Source of the DNA: Kitasatospora paranensis
GTDB lineage: Bacteria > Actinomycetota > Actinomycetes > Streptomycetales > Streptomycetaceae
NCBI RefSeq assembly: GCF_039544005.1
Contig: NZ_BAABKV010000001.1
Coordinates: 2,976,001 to 3,040,000 of the forward strand
Reading direction: 5' to 3'
Length of the DNA: 64,000 nt
Position 1 is the stretch's first letter. Every line of letters starts with the position of its first letter. The position numbers and the translations under genes are program-made. A model generated the notes under the pieces. The model did no database searches. It had not been told where the DNA came from and worked only from the letters and a program-made list of their open reading frames with translations. This document shows, one piece after another, positions 9,677 to 19,331 of this stretch.

Positions 9677-11002
9677 CTACGAGGCCTCGCCGCGCCCTGC
9701 CTGGGCGGGCTGGCGGACGGGTGCCGCGACGATGGTCCCGATCCGGTTGCGGCGGCCCGCGGAGCTCTCCGCGCTCAGCCGGATCGCCACCAGGTCGGTC
9801 ACCTCCTCGTCCGGCACCGGCACGTCGCACGACGACCCGGGGATCGGGACCCGGCCCAGGCACTTGGCCAGCAGGCCGCCGACCGTCTCGACGTCCTCGT
9901 CCTCCAGCTCCAGGCCGAACAGCTCGCCGAGGTCCTCGACCAGCAGCCGGGCGGTGATCCGGTAGGAGCCGTCCCCGAGGTCCTCGACCGGGGCGATCTC
10001 CCGGTCGTACTCGTCGGTGATCTCGCCGACGATCTCCTCCAGGATGTCCTCGATGGTGACCAGGCCTGCGGTGCCGCCGTACTCGTCGATCACGATCGCC
10101 ACGTGCGAGCGCATCTGCTGCATCTCGCGCAGCAGGTCCCCGGCCGGTTTGGTGTCCGGGACGAAGACGGCCGGGCGCATCACCTGGCCGACCTGCTCCG
10201 CCTCGGCGTCCCGGTTCACGTGGGTGCGCCGCACCAGGTCCTTGAGGTAGACGATGCCGACCACGTCGTCCTCGTTGTCGCCGACCACCGGCATCCGCGA
10301 GAAACCGGACCGCAGCGCCAGCGTGAGCGCCTGCCGGACGGTCTTGTGGCGCTCGATCATCACCAGGTCCGTCCGGGGCACCATCACCTCGCGGACGATG
10401 GTGTCGCCCAGCTCGAAGACCGAGTGCACCATGCGGCGCTCCTCGTCCTCGATCAGGTCGTCCTTCTCGGCGAGGTCGACCAGGGCGCGCAGCTCCGCCT
10501 CGGAGGCGAACGGGCCCTCCCGGTAGCCCTTGCCCGGGGTGAGCGCGTTGCCCAGCAGGATCAGCAGCCGCGGGATCGGACCGAGGATCCGGGCCAGCGG
10601 CAGCAGCACGAAGGAGGCCCAGGTCACCGTGGTCAGCGGGTGCTGGCGGCCGATGGTGCGCGGCGAGACGCCGACCGCCACGAACGACACCAGCACCATC
10701 ACGCCGACCGCCAGCAGCACCGCCTGCCACGTCCGGTCCAGGCTGCGCACGCAGACCACCGTGACCAGGACGGCCGCCGCCATCTCGCACGCCACCCGGA
10801 TCAGGGTGGCCAGGTTGAGGTAGCGGATGGGGTCGGAGGCCAGCGTGAGCAGCCGCCCCGACCCCCGGCGGCCGGCCCGGACCGCCTCCTCGGCGCGGAA
10901 CCGGGACACCCGGGAGATGCCGGCCTCGGCGCACGCCGCGAACCAGCCGACCACCACCAGCAGCAGAGCCCCGACGAGGAAGCTCGTACTTTCACCGCTC
11001 AC
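9677..11002 (-). CDS. CNNM/CorC-type membrane protein with CBS pair
   Basis: A 441-residue hemolysin C/CorB-like protein. Residues 1-140 form the DUF21 (CNNM) membrane domain with three or four helices. Two CBS domains follow (about 205-335, including REVMVPRTDLVMI and VAIVIDEYGGTAGLVT), then a C-terminal CorC_HlyC domain with ITARLLVEDLGELFGL. Family members transport or sense Mg2+/Co2+. Translation starts at GTG 11002, 12 bp after the ybeY stop, so it belongs to the phoH-ybeY-cnnm unit that is conserved in actinobacteria. The 'hemolysin' name in databases is historical. Confidence 0.92.
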   Translation of the reverse strand: MSGESTSFLVGALLLVVVGWFAACAEAGISRVSRFRAEEAVRAGRRGSGRLLTLASDPIRYLNLATLIRVACEMAAAVLVTVVCVRSLDRTWQAVLLAVGVMVLVSFVAVGVSPRTIGRQHPLTTVTWASFVLLPLARILGPIPRLLILLGNALTPGKGYREGPFASEAELRALVDLAEKDDLIEDEERRMVHSVFELGDTIVREVMVPRTDLVMIERHKTVRQALTLALRSGFSRMPVVGDNEDDVVGIVYLKDLVRRTHVNRDAEAEQVGQVMRPAVFVPDTKPAGDLLREMQQMRSHVAIVIDEYGGTAGLVTIEDILEEIVGEITDEYDREIAPVEDLGDGSYRITARLLVEDLGELFGLELEDEDVETVGGLLAKCLGRVPIPGSSCDVPVPDEEVTDLVAIRLSAESSAGRRNRIGTIVAAPVRQPAQAGRGEAS

Positions 11003-11014
11003 AGACGGCCGGCC

Positions 11015-11509
11015 TCAGTGGGTGGTCGGCGCCGGGGAGATCCCCGACAGCCCGCGGCCGGAGCGCCAGTCGTCCAGGATGCGCTTCTGCAGCCCGAACA
11101 TCTCCTGCTCCTCCTCCGGCTCCTCGTGGTCGTAGCCGAGGACGTGCAGCACCCCGTGGACGGTGAGCAGCTGGAGCTCCTCGTCCATGGAGTGCTTCGA
11201 GGGCGCCGCGAGGCCCTGCTCCTTGGCGACCTCCGGGCAGAGGACGATGTCGCCGAGCAGGCCCTGCGGCAGGTCCTCGCCCTCCTTGCCGGGCCGCAGC
11301 TCGTCCATCGGGAAGGACATCACGTCGGTGGGACCGGGCAGGTCCATCCACTGGACGTGCAGCTCCGCCATCGCGTCGCTGTCGATGAGGATCACGGAGA
11401 GCTCGGACTGCGGGTGGATCCGCATCTTGTCGAGGGCGTAGCGGGCGATGTCGAGGATGGCTTCCTCGTCGGCGTCCCACCCGGACTCGTTGGCGATGTC
11501 GATCGACAT
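11015..11509 (-). CDS. ybeY: Endoribonuclease YbeY
   Basis: Zinc endoribonuclease acting in 16S rRNA 3'-end maturation and ribosome quality control. The 164-residue product has the family motif [11 protein letters not shown] (H-x3-H-x5-H zinc ligands) near residue 118 and the conserved [12 protein letters not shown] loop upstream. The gene starts with ATG 14 bp after the phoH stop codon and is followed by the CNNM/CBS gene. Confidence 0.96.
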   Translation of the reverse strand: MSIDIANESGWDADEEAILDIARYALDKMRIHPQSELSVILIDSDAMAELHVQWMDLPGPTDVMSFPMDELRPGKEGEDLPQGLLGDIVLCPEVAKEQGLAAPSKHSMDEELQLLTVHGVLHVLGYDHEEPEEEQEMFGLQKRILDDWRSGRGLSGISPAPTTH

Positions 11510-11523
11510 GGAGGGCTTGTGAC

Positions 11524-12629
11524 TCAGCTTTCGGTGCGATGGGACTGGCGCGGGGCACGGGCGCCCCGGCGCTGGACGGGTTTGCGGCTGTTCGGTGCCG
11601 ACTCCTCGGCCTCCTGCAGGGCGTCCCAGCGCTCGTACGCGTCGACGATCCGGCCGACCAGCTTGTGCCGGACGACGTCGGTGCTGGTCAGCACCGAGAA
11701 GTGGATGTCGGGGACGTCGACCAGGATCTCCTGCACGACCTTCAGGCCGCTGCGGGTGCCGCCGGGAAGGTCGATCTGGCTGGTGTCGCCGGTGACCACC
11801 ACCCGGGAGTTGAAACCGAGCCGGGTCAGGAACATCTTCATCTGCTCGGGCGAGGTGTTCTGGGCCTCGTCCAGGATGATGAAGGCGTCGTTGAGGGTCC
11901 GGCCGCGCATGTACGCGAGCGGCGCGACCTCGATCGTGCCGGCCGCCATCAGGCGCGGGATGGAGTCCGGGTCCATCATGTCGTGCAGCGCGTCGTAGAG
12001 CGGGCGCAGGTACGGGTCGATCTTCTCGTAGAGGGTGCCGGGCAGGAAGCCCAGCCGCTCCCCGCCTCGACGGCGGGCCGGGTCAGGATGATCCGGTTGA
12101 CCTCCTTGGCCTGCAGCGCCTGGACGGCCTTGGCCATCGCCAGGTAGGTCTTGCCGGTGCCCGCCGGGCCGAGGCCGAAGACGATCGTGTGCTTGTCGAT
12201 CGCGTCGACGTAGCGCTGCTGGTTGAGGGTCTTGGGGCGGATGGTGCGGCCCCGGTTGGACAGGATGTTCGCCGTGAACACCTCGGAGGGCGCCGGGTGG
12301 TCCGGGTTCTCGTCGGCGCTCCTGAGCATCGCGATGGAACGCTCCACGGCGTCCTCCGTCAGGGGTTGGCCGGTGCGCAGCACCAGCATCATCTCGTTGA
12401 AGAGCTGCTCGACCAGCCGGATCTCCGCGCGGTCGCCGGTGGCGGTGACCTCGTTGCCGCGGACATGGATGTCGGTCTGCGGGAAGCCCTGCTCGATCAC
12501 TCGCAGCAGCGAGTCCGTGGCACCCAGCAGCGTCACCATCGGGTGCTTCTCAGGGATCACGATCCGGGTGCTGGCCGCCGCCTCACGGTGCGGCCGTCCG
12601 TTCGTACGGGTCTGCGGTGTGTCAGTCAT
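11524..12629 (-). CDS. phoH: PhoH-family ATPase (one-base frameshift in the read)
   Basis: Cytosolic P-loop protein of the PhoH/YbeZ family, the usual partner of YbeY in RNA metabolism. The N-terminal part ([16 protein letters not shown]...) reaches Walker A (GPAGTGKTY) and [10 protein letters not shown], then the frame breaks at a run of four C at 12060-12063. With one more base the reading continues through the expected GERLGFLPG region into [11 protein letters not shown], Walker B ([10 protein letters not shown]) and [12 protein letters not shown]. This gives a 368-residue protein of normal length. A read error is more likely than two adjacent half-genes. Confidence 0.92.
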
Positions 12630-12822
12630 GGGTCGGCGCTGCGGCCTGCCTCATCCCCATCCTCGACTCGGGGTGCAGCTCGGTCTCTCCGAGGTCACCA
12701 GGGTACGCCGCGGCCCGGTGCGCCGCGGCGGCGCGGCACCACCCGAGGGCGGGCGGATTCGATGGTGGGCCACCCGACCGGGGGATGCGAATGGTTTTCC
12801 GCCGGTGCGTCATCCCGGGCCC

Positions 12823-13743
12823 TCAGCCCCGGCGCCGGGGCACCGGCACCCGGGCGAGGTCCTCGGCCACCACGACCTCGCCGTCGAAGTGCTTGCGGGC
12901 CTCCGCCAGGTGCTGGTCGAGGTGCGGGTAGCGCTGCGAGAAGTGGGTGAGCACCAGTGTCCCGACGCCCGCCTCGGCGGCGGCCCGCGCGGCCTGCACG
13001 GCGGTGAGGTGGCCGTGCTCCTGTGCGAGGTGGGCGTCGGCGTCCACGAAGGTCGCCTCGATGACCAGCATGTCCGCGCCCTCGGCGAGCTCCGCGACGC
13101 CGTCGCACAGCCGGGTGTCCATCACGAAGGCGAAGCGCTGGCCGGGGCGGCTCTCGCTGACCTCGTCCAGGGTGACCGTCCGGCCGTCCAGCTCGATCCG
13201 GCCCTGCTGCTGCAGGAGGCCGACCGCCGGGCCGCGCACCCCGAGCGCGGCCAGCCGCTCCGGGACCATCCGGCGGCTGTCCGGCTCGGTCAGCCGGTAG
13301 CCGAAGGACTCCACCGGGTGCGAGAGGCGGACGGCCGCGAGCTCGAACGGCGCGCCCGGCGCCGACAGCGGCCCGGCGTCCTCGATCGGTCGCGGCCGCA
13401 GCTCGGCCGTCTCGTAGAAGGCGGAGGCGTGCCGCAGCCGGTCGAAGAAGACCTGGCCGGAGGCGGGGTAGTAGGCGTCCACCGGGTGCGGCACCCGGTC
13501 CAGGTTGATCCGCTGCACCACGCCGGCCAGGCCGAGGCAGTGGTCGCCGTGGAAGTGCGTGACCGCGATCCGGGTGATCTGGGTGGCGCTGACCCCGGCG
13601 TGCAGCATCTGCCGCTGGGTGCCCTCGCCCGGGTCGAAGAGCAGGCCCTCGCCGTCCCAGCGCAGCAGGTAGCCGTTGTGGTTGCGGTGCCGGGTGGGCA
13701 CCTGGCTGGCGGTGCCGAGGACGACGAGCTCGCGCTGCGACAC
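12823..13743 (-). CDS. rnz: Ribonuclease Z
   Basis: Metallo-beta-lactamase-fold endonuclease that trims tRNA 3' trailers. The metal motif HFHGDH is near residue 63, the downstream ligands are in [11 protein letters not shown] and VMDTRLCD, and the last His is in [10 protein letters not shown]. At 306 residues it is the normal size. It begins with a GTG directly after the HIT gene's TGA (TGAGTG), so translation is coupled. Confidence 0.94.
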   Translation of the reverse strand: MSQRELVVLGTASQVPTRHRNHNGYLLRWDGEGLLFDPGEGTQRQMLHAGVSATQITRIAVTHFHGDHCLGLAGVVQRINLDRVPHPVDAYYPASGQVFFDRLRHASAFYETAELRPRPIEDAGPLSAPGAPFELAAVRLSHPVESFGYRLTEPDSRRMVPERLAALGVRGPAVGLLQQQGRIELDGRTVTLDEVSESRPGQRFAFVMDTRLCDGVAELAEGADMLVIEATFVDADAHLAQEHGHLTAVQAARAAAEAGVGTLVLTHFSQRYPHLDQHLAEARKHFDGEVVVAEDLARVPVPRRRG

Positions 13744-14103
13744 TCAGACCAGGCCCTCGCGCAGCGGGGCGCCGCCGAGCACGTGCACGTGCGCGTGGAA
13801 GACCGTCTGGCCGGCGCCCGCGCCCGTGTTGAAGATCATCCGGTAGCCGTTGCCGTCGATCTTCTCGTCCTCGGCGACCCGGCCGGCCTCGGTGAGCAGC
13901 TCGGCGGTGACCGCCGGGTCGGCGGCGGCCAGCGCCGCGGCGTTCGGGTAGTGCACCTTGGGGATCACCAGCACGTGGGTCGGCGCCTGCGGGTTGATGT
14001 CGCGGAAGGCCACCGTCCGCTCGGTCTCCCGGACGACCGTCGCCGGGATCTCGCCCGCCACGATCTTGCAGAACAGGCAGTCGGGCTGCGCCTCGCCGGC
14101 CAT
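13744..14103 (-). CDS. HIT family nucleotide-binding protein
   Basis: A 119-residue histidine-triad hydrolase/transferase acting on purine mononucleotides. CLFCKIVAGEIPA is the N-terminal Cys pair, which may bind zinc; the triad HAHVHVLGG is near the C-terminus. The ATG at 14103 is chosen because GGAG lies eight bases upstream; a GTG three codons earlier overlaps that site. The gene runs straight into rnz. Confidence 0.93.
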   Translation of the reverse strand: MAGEAQPDCLFCKIVAGEIPATVVRETERTVAFRDINPQAPTHVLVIPKVHYPNAAALAAADPAVTAELLTEAGRVAEDEKIDGNGYRMIFNTGAGAGQTVFHAHVHVLGGAPLREGLV

Positions 14104-14148
14104 CGCGGTCACTCCTCGTGCTGAACCCTCGTCCTGACGGTCCGCAGC

Positions 14149-14771
14149 CTATCCGAGGCGTTCGCGCAGGTGCTTGCGGCGGACGATCAGGACGCCCTCC
14201 AGGTCGTCCGGTGCGTCGAACCCGTCCCGGGAGTCGAACACCGCGTTGACGACCACCACGGCCCAGCCGAGCAGCCCCGCGACGAACCAGCGCCGGGCCA
14301 GCCGCCAGGTGCCGGGCCGGCCGCCGTCGCCCTTGCGGACCACCCGGGTGGCGACCAGGAACTTGCCGACGCTGCAGCCGGTCAGCCGGGCCAGCAGCAC
14401 CTGGTTGGCGAACGAGAGGACCAGCGGCACGGCCAGCACCATGACCGGCCAGAGCTTCGGTACCCGGGTCGCGGCGGCCAGGCCCGGCCCCAGCACGACG
14501 AGGAAGTCCAAGAGCCCGCCCAGCCCCCGCCGGAACCCCCGGCCTGCGGCGGCAGGGCCCGCTGCGGCACACCGTACGGCGCCCCGGCGTGGGGCGCCCG
14601 GCCGTACGGGTCCTGGCCGTAGGGGGCCTGCGGGTGGGCCTGCGGCGGGTACGGCTGCGGCTGCTGGTACTGCGGCTGCTGGTACTGGGGCTGCTGGTAT
14701 TGGGGCTGCTGGTACGGCTGCCCGCCGTACGGATCGGCGGCCCGGCCCTGCTGCGGATAGCCCTGCGACAT
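14149..14771 (-). CDS. RDD-family membrane protein with Gln/Tyr/Pro-rich N-terminus (one-base frameshift in the read)
   Basis: About 207 residues. Residues 1-75 are low-complexity Gln, Tyr, Pro and Gly with a repeated QYQQP unit. The rest carries three membrane segments (DFLVVLGPGLAAA, VMVLAVPLVLSFANQV, FVAGLLGWAVVVVNAV) around the RDD-type TGCSVGKFLVATRV loop. The two parts are in different frames; one extra C in the run at 14524-14528 joins them as GGGLGGLLDFLVV. GGGGGAC directly precedes the ATG. Role unknown; the repeat tail resembles that of the LCP protein further on. Confidence 0.8.
14657..14715. repeat. 15-bp tandem repeat encoding QYQQP
   Basis: About four copies of a 15-bp unit (CTGCTGGTACTGCGG with small changes), within the N-terminal coding region of the RDD protein. 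Confidence 0.8.
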
Positions 14772-14832
14772 GTCCCCCACCCCCGGACGGCCGGTCGTCC
14801 GACCGTTCGTCATCCTACCGACGGCCCGGGCG

Positions 14833-14874
14833 CCGACCGCGGGGCGGGCGTCCGCACGCCCGCCCCGCGGTCGG
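14833..14874 (-). terminator. Strong hairpin after the tricorn gene
   Basis: Perfect 19-bp arms around a CCGC loop, starting 8 bp beyond the stop codon at 14882; one of the strongest hairpins in the window. Confidence 0.9.
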
Positions 14875-14881
14875 ACAAGCC

Positions 14882-17800
14882 CTACAGCCCCGGCACCGGC
14901 GGGGGCGTCCGGGCCGGGCGCTCCGCGAGCGCGGCGAGCGCCAGCCGGACGCCCTCGGCGAGCTGCGGGTCGCGGCCCGCCGCCCAGTCGTGCGGGGCGA
15001 TCTGCACCTCGACGTCCGGGTCGATGCCGTGGTTCTCCACGCCCCAGCCGTAACCCTCCAGCCAGAAGGCGTACTTGGGCTGAGTGATGCCGGTGCCGTC
15101 GACCAGCCCGTACTTGCCGTCGATGCCGACCACGCCGCCCCAGGTGCGGGTGCCGACCACCGGGCCGATCCCCAGGGCCTGGATGGCCGCGTTGACGATG
15201 TCGCCGTCCGAGCCGGAGAACTCGTTGGCCAGCGCCACCACCGGGCCGCGCGGGGCGTCGCCCGGGTAGGGCTCGGCGTTGGCCAGGTCGCGGCCGCGGT
15301 CCCAGCCGACGATCCGGCGGTTGAGCTTCTCGATGATCAGCTGGGAGGTGTGGCCGCCGCGGTTCTCCCGCAGGTCGACGATCACGCCCTCGCGGGCCAG
15401 CTCGACCCGCAGGTCGCGGTGGAGCTGGGCCCAGCCGGAGCTGACCATGTCGGGCACGTGCAGGTAGCCGAGCCGCCCGCCGGACAGCTCGCGCACCTCG
15501 GCCCGGCGGCCGGCCACCCAGTCGTGGTAGCGCAGCGCCTCCTCGTCGGCGAGCGGGACGACCACCGGGTACCGCGGCACGCCGTCCTTGCCGGCCACGG
15601 TCAGCTCGACCGGCTGGCCGGCGGTGCCGGCCAGCAGCGGGGCCGGGCCGGCGACCGGGTCGACCTGGCGGCCGTCGACCGCCAGCACCGCGTCCCCGGG
15701 CCGGACGGCCGCGCCGGGTGCGGCCAGCGGCGAGCGGGCCCGCGGGTCGGAGGACTCGCCGGGCAGGATCCGCTCGATCCGCCAGACGTCGCCGTCGCGG
15801 ACGAGGTCGGCGCCGAGCAGGCCCTGCCGGCGGGCAGCGTCGGTGCCGCGGCCGGGCGGGGCCACGTAGGCGTGCGAGGTGCCGAGCTCGCCGACCGTCT
15901 CCCAGAGCAGGTCGACCAGGTCGTCGTGGGTGCCGACCCGGTCGACCAGCGGCCGGTAGCGCTCCAGCACGCCGGCCCAGTCGACGCCGTTCATGTCCTC
16001 GCGCCAGAAGTTGTCGCGCATGATGCGGCCGTTCTCGTCGAACATCTGCCGCCACTCGGCGGCCGGGTCGACGGTCACCCGCAGCCGGGCGAGGTCCACG
16101 TCCAGGTCGTCGTCCTCGCCGGCCTTGCGGTCGGCCGGGACGATCCGCAGCCGGGGGCCGTCCAGCACCGCGAGCCGGGCGCCGTCGCCGCTGACCGCCC
16201 AGCCGTCCACTGCCGCGACGAGCTCCTCGGCCCGGCGCTTGGCGAAGTCGAAGCGCTCCAGGGCCGGCCGCGGGTGGTCGTCCTCCAGCGAGGCCGCGTT
16301 GTCCCCGAGCTCGCCGAGCAGCGGGACGCGCGTCCACAGCACGCCGTCCTTGGCGGCCCGCAGCGCGCCGAAGGAGCCGCCCTCCACCGGGAAGGGCAGG
16401 ATCCGGTCGGCGATGCCCTCCAGGTCGACCCTGGTCGGCTCGGGGGCGGCGTCGGCGGTGTCGGCGGCGTCCTTCGCGTCCTTGCCGGCCGGCCTGGCGT
16501 CGTCGTCCTCGCCGGCCGCGGGGCGCCCGGCCCGCTGCGGGCCGAACGGTGACGGCGTGTCGGCGGCCAGGGTGATCAGGTACGGACGGCAGCCGGTCGG
16601 GAACGACAGGTCGAAGGAGTGCGCGTCGTACACCGGGTCGAAGTTGCGGACGGAGAGGAACGCCAGGTGCCGGCCGTCCGTGGTGAACGCCGGCGAGTAG
16701 TCCATGAAGCGCTGCTGGGTGGCCTCGCTGACGGTGCGGCTGGTCAGGTCGGCGAGCATGATCTGACGCAGCGACCAGGGGCCGAGCACCGGCCGGGACC
16801 AGGCCAGCCATCCCGAGTCGGGGCTGAACACCAGGCCGCTGACCTCGCCGTTCTCACTGCGGTCGAGCTCGTGGACGGTGCCGTCGGAGAGTGCGACCAG
16901 CAGCACCCGGCCGTCGTGCGAGGCGACCGCGAGCTGCTTGCCGTCGGGCGAGAGTGCCAGGTCCAGGACCCGGCCGAGCCGGCCCGCGGCCAGCGTGCGG
17001 CGCTCGGCCTCCAGCACCGCGGGCGCGTACACCAGCGCGTCGTCGCCCTCGGCGTCGGTGACCCAGACGGCGCCCTGGGCGCCGTCGGCGCCGGGCACCA
17101 CCCGGACGAGCCGGGCCCGCGTCCCGGGGGTCGCGTCCAGCACCCGGGCCGGGCCCTCACGGTGCGTCAGCCAGTGGACGGTGCCGCGCACGACGACCGC
17201 GCTGGCCCGGCCGGTGCGGTCCGGGGCGACGGTGGACAGCTGCCCGGCGGCGGGGACGGGGTGCGGCTGGCGGTGCGTCCGCGGGCCGGCCGGGCGGACG
17301 TCCAGCAGGCGCGGCTCGGCACCGTCGAGGTCCTCCAGCAGCCACAGGTCGCCGCCGCTGTGCCAGACCACGCGGCGGCCGTCGGTGGAGGCGTTGCGGG
17401 CGTAGAACACGTGGTCGCTGTGGCGGCGCAGGTCGGAGCCGTCGGGGAGGCTGGAGTAGAGCTGCCCGGTGCCCTCGTGGTCCGACAGGAAGGCGATCCG
17501 GCCGCCGACCCAGAGCGGCGACTCGACGTTGCCGTCGAGGTCGGCGTGCAGCCGCCGGAACTCCTCGCCGCCGGCCTCCCGGCCGCCGATCCAGAGCTTG
17601 CCGACCGTGCCGCCGCGGTAGCGCTTCCAGTGCGCGGGCTCGCGGCTGAACGCCGACAGCAGCAGCACCCGGTCGCCGTCCGGCTCCGGTGCCAGCCCGC
17701 CGATCGGCCCGTACGGCAGCCGGGTCGGCTCGCCGCCGTCCAGCGGGACGGCAAACGCCCAGCTGCGGCGGAGCGTCGCCTGCCCGGCCGTGGTGACGGC

Positions 17801-18124
17801 GATCGGCCGGCCGTCGGCCGTCCAGCCGCGCAGCGCGGTGCGGGGGCTGCCCCAGTGGGTGAGCCGGCGGGAGGGCCCGCCGTCGGTGGGGGCGACGTGG
17901 ATCTCGGGGGCGCCGTCGCGGGTGGACGTCCAGGCGACGTGGCGTCCGTCGGGCGAGAAGCGCGGGTGGCTGACGGGGGTCTGGTCGGCCGTCAGTCGCC
18001 ACGCCCGGCCGCCGTCCAGCGGCGCCAGCCAGACGTCGTCCTCGGCGACGAAGGCGACCAGGTCGCCGTGCAGGTGGGGATGGCGCAGGTAGGCGCCCGA
18101 GGTGGTGCTCTGCGGTTCGGTCAC
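14882..18124 (-). CDS. Tricorn protease homologue (S41 family)
   Basis: A 1080-residue cytosolic serine protease that cuts peptides released by other proteases. The first 660 residues or so are WD/beta-propeller repeats (SPDGRHVAW, SPDGKQLAV, SPDSGWLAW). A PDZ domain follows (AVRPGDAVLAVDGRQV), then the S41 catalytic core: the His is in LGTSHAYV, the Ser nucleophile in FSGSDGD (about residues 969-975), and the late acidic residue in ENHGIDPD. The propeller region also has a charged linker (KDAKDAADTADA) at about residues 535-555. Start is GTG 18124. It stands alone between two terminators or spacers. Confidence 0.95.
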   Translation of the reverse strand: MTEPQSTTSGAYLRHPHLHGDLVAFVAEDDVWLAPLDGGRAWRLTADQTPVSHPRFSPDGRHVAWTSTRDGAPEIHVAPTDGGPSRRLTHWGSPRTALRGWTADGRPIAVTTAGQATLRRSWAFAVPLDGGEPTRLPYGPIGGLAPEPDGDRVLLLSAFSREPAHWKRYRGGTVGKLWIGGREAGGEEFRRLHADLDGNVESPLWVGGRIAFLSDHEGTGQLYSSLPDGSDLRRHSDHVFYARNASTDGRRVVWHSGGDLWLLEDLDGAEPRLLDVRPAGPRTHRQPHPVPAAGQLSTVAPDRTGRASAVVVRGTVHWLTHREGPARVLDATPGTRARLVRVVPGADGAQGAVWVTDAEGDDALVYAPAVLEAERRTLAAGRLGRVLDLALSPDGKQLAVASHDGRVLLVALSDGTVHELDRSENGEVSGLVFSPDSGWLAWSRPVLGPWSLRQIMLADLTSRTVSEATQQRFMDYSPAFTTDGRHLAFLSVRNFDPVYDAHSFDLSFPTGCRPYLITLAADTPSPFGPQRAGRPAAGEDDDARPAGKDAKDAADTADAAPEPTRVDLEGIADRILPFPVEGGSFGALRAAKDGVLWTRVPLLGELGDNAASLEDDHPRPALERFDFAKRRAEELVAAVDGWAVSGDGARLAVLDGPRLRIVPADRKAGEDDDLDVDLARLRVTVDPAAEWRQMFDENGRIMRDNFWREDMNGVDWAGVLERYRPLVDRVGTHDDLVDLLWETVGELGTSHAYVAPPGRGTDAARRQGLLGADLVRDGDVWRIERILPGESSDPRARSPLAAPGAAVRPGDAVLAVDGRQVDPVAGPAPLLAGTAGQPVELTVAGKDGVPRYPVVVPLADEEALRYHDWVAGRRAEVRELSGGRLGYLHVPDMVSSGWAQLHRDLRVELAREGVIVDLRENRGGHTSQLIIEKLNRRIVGWDRGRDLANAEPYPGDAPRGPVVALANEFSGSDGDIVNAAIQALGIGPVVGTRTWGGVVGIDGKYGLVDGTGITQPKYAFWLEGYGWGVENHGIDPDVEVQIAPHDWAAGRDPQLAEGVRLALAALAERPARTPPPVPGL

Positions 18125-18257
18125 AGCGCCACCCTAGGCAGGCGCGGGACGCCGCGCAGGGGGTTTCCGCACGACCGCCGCAACGGGTTCGGGTCCGTAC
18201 GACCGGGCGGGGACCGGCCGCCGGACCGGACAGGCGCGGAACCGGATCAGGACCGGG

Positions 18258-19007
18258 TCAGGACCAGCGGCCGGTGCGGCCGAGCAGCAGGGCGCCGGCC
18301 GCGACCCCCGCGGTGGAGGTGCGGAGCACCGACGGGCCGAGCCGGTACGGGAGGGCGCCCGCCCCGGCGAACGCGGCGAGCTCCTCCGGGGAGACGCCGC
18401 CCTCCGGGCCGACCACGAGGACGATGTCGCCGCTGTCGGGCAGCGGGGCGGCGGCGAGCGGCGCGGCCCCGTCCTCGTGCAGCACCGCGGCCAGCGCGGC
18501 GGCCCCGAGCAGCGGGAGGAGCTGACGGGTCGTCACGAGGTCGTGGATCTCGGGGAACCGCAGCCGGCGGGACTGCTTGCCGGCCTCGCGGGCGGTCGCC
18601 CGCCACTTGGCGAGCGCCTTGGCGCCGCGCTCGCCCTTCCACTGGGTGATGCAGCGGGAGGCGGCCCAGGGGATCACCGCGTCCACGCCGACCTCGGTCA
18701 TGGTCTCCACCGCGACCTCGCCGCGGTCGCCCTTCGGGAGCGCCTGGACGACGGTGATCCGCGGGGCGGGGGCCGGCTCCTCGCGGACGGCGACGACCGC
18801 GATGTCGAGCGCGTCCTTGCCGTGCACGGCGCTCACCGTGCCGTCCACGCCGTGGCCGAGGCCGTCGGCGAGGGTGACGGCCTCGCCGGGCGCGAGCCGC
18901 TTCACCGCGGCGGCGTGCCGCCCCTCGGGCCCGTCCAGCCGCAGCACGGCACCCGGCGCGGCGCCGGCCAGCAGGGCGCTCTCGACGACGAAGACGGGCG
19001 CGGTCAT
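18258..19007 (-). CDS. rsmE: 16S rRNA (uracil-1498-N3)-methyltransferase
   Basis: SPOUT-class methyltransferase that modifies U1498 of 16S rRNA with S-adenosylmethionine. The 249-residue product has an N-terminal PUA-like domain, the QALPKGDRGEVAVE segment, the SAM-knot motif LVVGPEGGVSPEEL and LGPSVLRTSTA near the end. The ATG at 19007 fits the family N-terminus. rsmE follows dnaJ in actinobacteria; here the 225-bp foldback element separates them. Confidence 0.95.
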   Translation of the reverse strand: MTAPVFVVESALLAGAAPGAVLRLDGPEGRHAAAVKRLAPGEAVTLADGLGHGVDGTVSAVHGKDALDIAVVAVREEPAPAPRITVVQALPKGDRGEVAVETMTEVGVDAVIPWAASRCITQWKGERGAKALAKWRATAREAGKQSRRLRFPEIHDLVTTRQLLPLLGAAALAAVLHEDGAAPLAAAPLPDSGDIVLVVGPEGGVSPEELAAFAGAGALPYRLGPSVLRTSTAGVAAGALLLGRTGRWS

Positions 19008-19106
19008 GGTGGGGGTGTCCTTCCGGGTGCGGGCACGGGGACGGCGGACGGGGGCGCTGCGGGATCCCCGCGGCGCCCCCGTCCGCCGATGACGGCCTGG
19101 GTGGCC

Positions 19107-19331
19107 TAGGGCTTGTCCGACAATTCGCGTCGCATCAGCGCGCGGCTCCCCGGCCTCCGGCCGGGAGGTACCCCCAATGCGCGCCCGGCTGGGCGTGCCG
19201 CCGTGTCGGCCTCGTACTGGACGTACTTGGCCGATGCGGCGGGACGTCCAGGTGGGGGCTCCTCCCGGCCGAAGGCTGGGGGAGGATGATCCGGCGTCGC
19301 GCGCGCGGCGGGAATTGTCAGACAAGCCCTA
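19107..19331. mobile_element. 225-bp foldback (MITE-like) element at the dnaJ stop codon
   Basis: The ends are 20-bp inverted repeats: TAGGGCTTGTCCGACAATTC on the left and, on the other strand, the same with one change (19 of 20 match). The centre, CGTACTGGACGTAC at 19213-19226, is the exact midpoint, and the inner arms also pair, so the whole element is an imperfect palindrome. It contains no gene. Both outer borders read CTAG, compatible with a four-base target duplication of the kind made by IS5-group transposases. The right-hand CTA supplies the dnaJ stop codon (TAG). The family is not identified by search. Confidence 0.75.

Noticed and set aside
16619..18649. Long plus-strand frame opposite the tricorn gene
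   Set aside because: Same shadow effect; the tricorn reading has propeller, PDZ and S41 motifs.
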